From Medicago truncatula (taxonomy: Eukaryota; Streptophyta; Magnoliopsida; Fabales; Fabaceae): a stretch of 64,000 nt of DNA. Below, in pieces: positions 58,665 to 64,000 of this stretch (positions are counted from its first letter, which is position 1; each line of letters begins with the position of its first letter). The stretch lies in the NCBI RefSeq assembly GCF_003473485.1, contig NC_053043.1, positions 13,092,001-13,156,000 of the forward strand, read 5' to 3'. The notes beneath the pieces are model-generated. The model searched no databases, was not told the origin of the DNA, and saw nothing but the letters and a program-made list of their open reading frames with translations. A program made the position numbers and the translations under genes.

Positions 58665-60290
58665 ACAAAATAAAAATGATGAACTTGCACAACAATTACT
58701 ATATCCTCACCTTTGAATTCAAGGTTTTTAACATTCTTGATTCAATGTTAATTTATAATAAGAATGTAGGGCTATTTTTTGTTTAGAGTTTCGAGGTTAG
58801 AGTTGATAGGCCCTTCTACTAGTGGGTGCAAATTGATGTGAGATAAAAAAAAAGGTTCTATTTTATTAAAAAAAAAAAGTGATCAAGTGTATGTGACAAG
58901 TGCAACATTAGAAGACATAGAAAACTCTTGTTGCCAAATGAAGATTTGTAATAGGACAAGATATATGTAAATATTAATAATAGTGATGCATTCTATGTTT
59001 ATAGTGAAGACAATACTCCTTCCAAAAAAAAAAAAAAGTGAAGACAATACTGAAAATGAAATGTGACATTGTGCTAACAGTCATATGTGGTTTTTTCCAA
59101 GTTGTGCATTCTATCTACATTTTCCATTGGGGTAAGAGATATGGCAACATTCTACAACGCTTTCCATTGATTTTATGGAAATCATCTTAATAATTTAAGC
59201 ATGCTTTATTATTTTTAATCTTTTTAATCTTCTAAACACCATAGGTCAATGTTCGAATTCTGAACTTCTTATTTATTCGCTGCAAAAGGTGAATTTCTAA
59301 ACCCTAACCTATTTCCAAAAATAAATATCTCATATCGATGACATAATTTAAAAAATCCCTCAAAAAAAGAAAAAACATAGTTTTGAAAAAAAAGAAAAAA
59401 GAGAAATGGCATATATTTCCTGTTAACAACATTGAATAATCAAATTGCAGCATGTAGATACTTTCTGTCCACATCTCATGGCATCAGAAAACAAAGAAGA
59501 TATTTACATAAGATAGAACAAAACAATCATCTCAAGGAACAGAACATGCACCTTTGTTAAATATTATTTTTATCATTCAAAATTAAGATCCAACACTAGC
59601 AATAAGGTTCAACTACTTGATGATTATTTTATGCCTATAGTATGTCGACATTTTGTTCCTAGATGTCCATTATTGATCAGTGTAGTGCACTATGTGCTAT
59701 ATTGCATAAACTGCATTTTACATGTAATTATCTCAATAAATTTACATTAATCTTTATTGATATTTTAAAAGCAAACTAAGCAAACTAATAAAGTTTGATT
59801 TTTTATTTTCAACCATCTAGAAAGATAATAATTATACTTTATCAAACGTATGATCAATTGACTTCATATATACAACTTTTGCTTGTCTTGAATATGAGTA
59901 TAGTTTGATGAACTTGTAACAAATCTTGGATCGAAGGATAAAAATTGACATTCATAGAAGAGATAGAGATCGTATGATACTTCGGAGATAATATATATAT
60001 ATATATATATATTTTTTGAAGAAGTACTCCGGAGATGATTTTACATTAATTTATTAAAAAATGATTAAATGAATTAGACAGTACTATTCATAAAGCTATT
60101 TAGCTAAACATATGTAACCAAATGTTCAGGATCCACCACCCTCAATATAATATCAAAATAATCATATATGAACCATAATTTTTCATGTTTGTCATAAATT
60201 TAGTATTTAGAATAGGAATTTTAATAGGTACTACATTTATGGAAATAATAATCATTAAGATAAATGAAAAAACAGTTGAAAAAAGTAAAA
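58665..60290. other. Gene-free stretch
   Basis: Promoter side of nicotianamine synthase followed by AT-rich sequence. A-runs lie at 58866-58880 and 59022-59037, and an (AT)n microsatellite at 59990-60011. No coding frame or repeat border is recognisable. Confidence 0.4.
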
Positions 60291-60291
60291 T

Positions 60292-60299
60292 AAAAAAAA
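60292..60299 (-). terminator. RNA polymerase III terminator for tRNA-His
   Basis: Eight consecutive T residues on the minus strand begin 6 nt after the tRNA 3' end (A-run 60292-60299 on the plus strand), the normal Pol III stop signal. Confidence 0.7.
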
Positions 60300-60304
60300 G
60301 AATG

Positions 60305-60376
60305 TGTGGCTGCTGGGATTCGAGCCCAGGTCTCCACGGCCACAACGTGGAATTCTCACCACTAAACTACAGCCAC
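60305..60376 (-). tRNA. tRNA-His (anticodon GTG)
   Basis: The 72-nt minus-strand sequence folds into a full cloverleaf. The acceptor GTGGCTG pairs with CAGCCAC, followed by discriminator A73. The anticodon loop contains TTGTGGC with GTG, and the T arm CTGGG-CTCGAAT-CCCAG is perfect. A box (TAGTTTAGTGG) and B box (GCTCGAATCC) are intact, and no intron is present. The extra G at -1 required by tRNA-His is not encoded (T there), as usual for eukaryotes where it is added later. A CAA motif (CACAAAT) lies just upstream, as in plant tRNA genes. It is the nuclear, cytosolic type. Confidence 0.95.
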
Positions 60377-61299
60377 ATTTGTGATAGCTTGCGCTTTTGT
60401 ATCTTATTTAATCAAGTAATATAAATATCAAATTTGTAAATTTGGGACCCACAGACCAATACGTTTTGAGTTTTGAGCTACTTGAACTTTTTTCAATCTG
60501 AAAAACAACGTGAACTCCCATGTTTTTAATATCTACATCCAATCAATTATCTCTATTTTTAAACAGACTCTCATTTCTTCTTTCATTCAACATATTAGAT
60601 TAAGGGTTGAGATTCAACATCATCAAAATGACAAAATTCAAATATTTTTAGGCCTCAAACTTATTATACTTTTGATTCAACTAATACTCTTATAATTTTA
60701 TTAATTTTTTTTAGTGCTGGTAGTATAAATTTCCTTTACTAATTTTATTGAACTTACATTTATTGACTAGTTTTTTTTTTTGTGCGTTGTTAATAATGTA
60801 GTGCAAATTTAAAGTAGTAAAACAGGTATCGTAGACTATATAAGAGCATACATATCGGGAAAAACTAATCAATAATGTAAATGTATTAATATTTATTTGT
60901 GAGTTGTTAAATATTGTAAAAGATAATATTTAGGTTTAAAAGGCTTCTAATTTTGTTATTGGTTAAGTTTTAAAGGGTCTCATTTCAAGTTTCGTTTTAG
61001 GCCTCTAGATGGATTGAACCAGATCCGTTGATAGGTAAATTATCCCAATTAGCATTTTCTTTTAATTAAGGATGGAAGAAATGGAAAGACAAAAAAGTAG
61101 TGTAATGAAACCAAAACAAAGATAGTAGTAAAATAGGGTGGAGATCCTCTCCATTTATAGAGAAAATGTCAGGAAAATTATTGAGTGGCTTCTCGGTTAC
61201 CAATGTTACTTTATCAAAGTGTGTTAAATACTTGAGATATAAACTATGTTTGTTGCTTTGTTTAAATAATTGAGAAATGTGAAATAACATAAAATATTA

Positions 61300-62035
61300 T
61301 AGAGTCTGCTGTTAAGGAGTGCCTTAGAACGGATGCAGTTATCATGCATAAGGAATCCTTATGCACCCGGCATAAATTTCAGTCCATTAACCATTTTGCA
61401 GTGGAAATGGTTTCTGTGAGTTGGACTCCAAAACCATTTTGCTGTGGAAATGGTTTCTGTGAGTTGTATTTCAAAACCATTAGATGTACTTAATGGTTTT
61501 CTGTCTTCTCACTTGCGATTATGTTTTCAATTTGCTTTCTTCGACCCGATCTATGAATAATTCGTTTTCTTGTTACATTCTTTTCAGTTTTTTTTTTTTT
61601 TTGCGATTGCGATTTCGAGTCTGTTTCAATCGCAATTTTGTCCTTGCAATTTTCCCCAATTCTTAGGGTTTATGATTCGGTTTTGATAACATCATTCGCA
61701 GTTATGTTCCAAATTCCTCTTTGATTTCATAATTGACGGTTTTATGTAGTTTCTTCGATCTCTGTTTTCGATTTGTTTCATCGTAACTCGTTTTCGTTTG
61801 TCCTTGCGAGACGGATTATCCAATATGATATTCTTGATCGATTTCTTGGTTGTGACTGAAATCGTAATTGTGAATATGATCTGAAAGATATTCAATGCAT
61901 CTGTTCATTTCATCTGTGCTTTTTCTCTCACAAATTTTGATGACGAATGACTGCTTACAACATATCCCAAATCAGATGGTTGTGAAGTGTTTATGTAGGG
62001 TGCATAATGAAATGACTTATGCATAATAACTTTGC
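61300..62035. mobile_element. Non-autonomous TIR element with internal tandem duplication
   Basis: The left end TTAAGGAGTGCC...AGTTATCATGCATAAG and the right end (complement: TTAAAGAGTGTCC...AGTTATTATGCATAAG) are inverted copies about 80 bp long with matching 'TTATGCACCC-CATAAA' blocks. Inside, a segment around AACCATTTTGC-GTGGAAATGG is tandemly duplicated (about 61386-61480). The central 61500-61860 is less AT-rich, with 'gcgattgcgatttcgag', and may be captured host sequence. Confidence 0.55.
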
Positions 62036-62185
62036 CCCTCGGGACACTCTTTAAGGATCTCAAATTTATAAAATAATCATTAAAAAAGTTAAGTGTTACA
62101 AATTCTAATACATTGATTACTCAGTTTTTTTTTTTTATAAAAACTTACTATTAATGGTTCTTAAAGAGTACCCCTGAAACACTCG
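62036..62185. mobile_element. Short MITE with GGGACACTCTTTAAG ends
   Basis: GGGACACTCTTTAAG at the left and CTTAAAGAGTACCCC at the right (about 62160-62175) form inverted ends around AT-rich sequence. The same AGTGTCC motif forms the outer end of the element at 61300-62035, so the two share or compete for one terminus. A similar motif occurs at about 6918-6945. Confidence 0.4.
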
Positions 62186-62393
62186 TTGATATTTTCCAAT
62201 ATTATATAGGGTCCATTTATACCAAAAAAAAGAAAGAAGAGAAAACCCAAATATCACAATACTAGGTCATATAATAAGCACATGCAACATCCTTTTAACA
62301 AATGTGTCTCTTAAGTTGAAACTAGTAATTATACTAATAAGAACCATGGATTTGGACAACAAGATACAAAATGTATCTTGCATTTTACAATAA

Positions 62394-64000
62394 TCAGATG
62401 AATTTCCAAACAGAAACAGAATTAATTGGTGTTCCTTTCCATCCAACAAGAAGACAATGACCATTCATATCAAATGTGCAAGCATATCCACAAGCAAATC
62501 TTTTAGCCACTAATTCAGCTTGATACAAAGACTTCATACTCAATTCTGTTTCCACCATTCCAAATCTTGTGAAAAATGCTCTCCACACATCAATCTTTAC
62601 ATTCCTACTCTTTCTTTCAGCTCCTTCTTCAGCCACAATATTCCTAATACCATGACTAAAATACATTGACTCTAGTATAAATCTGTTCTTCTCATCACCT
62701 TTCATACAAGTCTCAAAACAATCAAAATATGCACTAAAGTAAAAAAGTGCTTCAATGAAACGGTTCACAAAAGATTTGGAATTGTGATTAGCTTCAATCT
62801 CGGCGACAACCATTACTATAGGATTTATGGTTCTAATCACTCTCATGATTGTTTCGAGTTTGTCTGGTTGTTGAATCTTGCTTCTAAGCGCAAATTGAGA
62901 ATAAACCGCGACTGTTTCTTCCGAATCTATCTTGAAAAGTTCTTCTCTTATATGTAACAAATCAGATACAACAACTATATCGAACGAAAAAGGTATGTTT
63001 AAACTTTGCGCGAAATCCTTCAATCTTTTACCAGTGTCCTCAACTATATGCTTTGAAGTGTCTGAGTTTCCGCTCTCAATAGCTGTTATCTTTAGAAGCT
63101 CGAGTGGACATTCGTTTCTCGATTGAAGTGCTTGCATAAGGATTGTCCATTGACACCCTTTTCGAATTTCGAGATCAATAACATGAATCTTCTTTGCATC
63201 ATTTACATTTTCCAATAAAGCTTGTACACAAGTGAATATTGAAACTTGACTGAATGGAAGATCTTCGTAAAGCGCGATCATGGCCGGGTTTAGATCCTTG
63301 CTAACCTCTTGAGGATCAAATAAAGATTCCATCTTTTGCATATTGTTGGATGAAACAGAAAATCGTCCTGTTTCTTTGTCGATTCTTTGACAAAGAGCTT
63401 CAGCAAAATAATGAACCACACGCTTAACCGGGTTACCTGTCTTCGAAGATAAAGACTCGATTTGTGATAACAATTTTCTAGCGCGTTCATATTGTTGATA
63501 TCCGACTTTCTCAGCACAAGCTAAGAGTGATTCAGCAAGCGAAACATTTTCTTTCTCTTCATCAGATAAACCGGAGAAAGAAAAACCAAAAGGGTGATTA
63601 AGAATCAAACCTGATGCAGATTTTGACGAAGACGATGATTGTATGAACCTTGTTCCAGCCATCTTCATGATCTCTATAGTTGACAACAACTTTTTCTCAT
63701 TTTCATTATTTGTGACTAAACCAAAGTCATTAACCGGATGAAGGATATTTCCTTCATCATCAGGTAATAGCCTCTTGAATCCTTTGCCATAATTCTTCAA
63801 TATGTCAACTGGTGCTAAAGGAGTTTGGTAGAATGGTTGGTCCTTTTTTGTGTCACCAAAGTGAACCATGTCAAAGTGTAGGTTATCAAAAGTTTCATAA
63901 TCTTGATATGATTCTTGTTGTTGGTGATGAAACTTTAGGAACTCATTTTCTTGATATGATGGATCATCTTGAAAGAAACCAAAATTAGAGCAAAGAGACT
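62394..64000 (-). CDS. GRAS-family transcription factor (5' partial)
   Basis: The frame is open from the right edge to the stop at 62394, giving at least 534 residues. An ATG at 63869 exists, but the 43 codons upstream are in frame and protein-like (S-L-C-S-N-F-G-F-F-Q), so the true start lies beyond the window. The N-terminal 130 residues are a variable region. The GRAS domain follows: first leucine-rich repeat (L-L-A-C-A-E-K-V-G-Y, R-K-L-L-S-Q-I-E), VHIID motif as I-H-V-I-D-L-E-I-R-K-G-C-Q-W-T, then L-K-I-T-A-I-E-S, a PFYRE-equivalent region (S-M-Y-F-S-H-G-I-R-N-I-V-A-x-E-G) and the SAW end L-L-V-G-W-K-G-T-P. There is no intron in the visible part, normal for GRAS. Subfamily looks DELLA-related by the core, but no DELLA motif is visible, so the role is open. 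Confidence 0.9.
   Translation of the reverse strand, partial: SLCSNFGFFQDDPSYQENEFLKFHHQQQESYQDYETFDNLHFDMVHFGDTKKDQPFYQTPLAPVDILKNYGKGFKRLLPDDEGNILHPVNDFGLVTNNENEKKLLSTIEIMKMAGTRFIQSSSSSKSASGLILNHPFGFSFSGLSDEEKENVSLAESLLACAEKVGYQQYERARKLLSQIESLSSKTGNPVKRVVHYFAEALCQRIDKETGRFSVSSNNMQKMESLFDPQEVSKDLNPAMIALYEDLPFSQVSIFTCVQALLENVNDAKKIHVIDLEIRKGCQWTILMQALQSRNECPLELLKITAIESGNSDTSKHIVEDTGKRLKDFAQSLNIPFSFDIVVVSDLLHIREELFKIDSEETVAVYSQFALRSKIQQPDKLETIMRVIRTINPIVMVVAEIEANHNSKSFVNRFIEALFYFSAYFDCFETCMKGDEKNRFILESMYFSHGIRNIVAEEGAERKSRNVKIDVWRAFFTRFGMVETELSMKSLYQAELVAKRFACGYACTFDMNGHCLLVGWKGTPINSVSVWKFI

Overview
The window is plant nuclear DNA, AT-rich and full of small transposons. Gene structures and repeat families point to a galegoid legume, most likely Medicago (probably M. 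truncatula). That assignment rests on family recognition, not on a database search. Eight protein-coding genes and one tRNA gene can be supported; between them lie relics of nearly every plant transposon class.

Layout. 1-12.3 kb: no gene; hAT-type MITEs with 8-bp target duplications, a Stowaway-like MITE and a second MITE that each carry a tRNA-derived SINE, a foldback MITE and a probable solo LTR. 12.4-12.6 kb (-): a small secreted thionin-like cysteine-rich peptide. 14.5-17.25 kb (-): a 12-exon, 425-residue plastid-type homologue of the cyanobacterial iron-sulfur protein LdpA. 17.6-26 kb: an LTR and further repeats. 26.1-27.0 kb (-): a three-exon TPD1-like secreted protein with a large (TA)n(GA)n microsatellite in intron 1. 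27.2-30.8 kb: SINE, CACTA-like and MITE remnants. 30.86-37.37 kb (-): a 14-exon ALDH22A1-type aldehyde dehydrogenase of 595 residues. 39-46 kb: LINE remnants, a Helitron end and a 3.3-kb solo LTR with a perfect 5-bp target duplication. 48.0-48.2 kb: a tandem repeat. 48.74-50.25 kb (+): a four-exon universal stress protein. 51.6-52.8 kb (-): a decayed hAT transposase. 55.4-56.3 kb (+): a PMEI-domain protein with a His-rich extension. 56.7-57.4 kb (-): a DUF4283 retroelement fragment. 57.7-58.6 kb (-): nicotianamine synthase. 60.3 kb (-): tRNA-His(GTG). 62.4 kb to the right edge (-): a GRAS transcription factor whose start is outside the window.

The genes do not form a functional cluster. They are unrelated single genes with their own introns and spacing, as is normal for a plant chromosome arm. 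Exon borders were set by hand from GT/AG sites and from reading frame continuity; all multi-exon models close in frame from ATG to stop. I found no convincing new multi-gene system. The best leads are the LdpA homologue, the His-rich PMEI protein beside nicotianamine synthase, and several nested transposon insertions.
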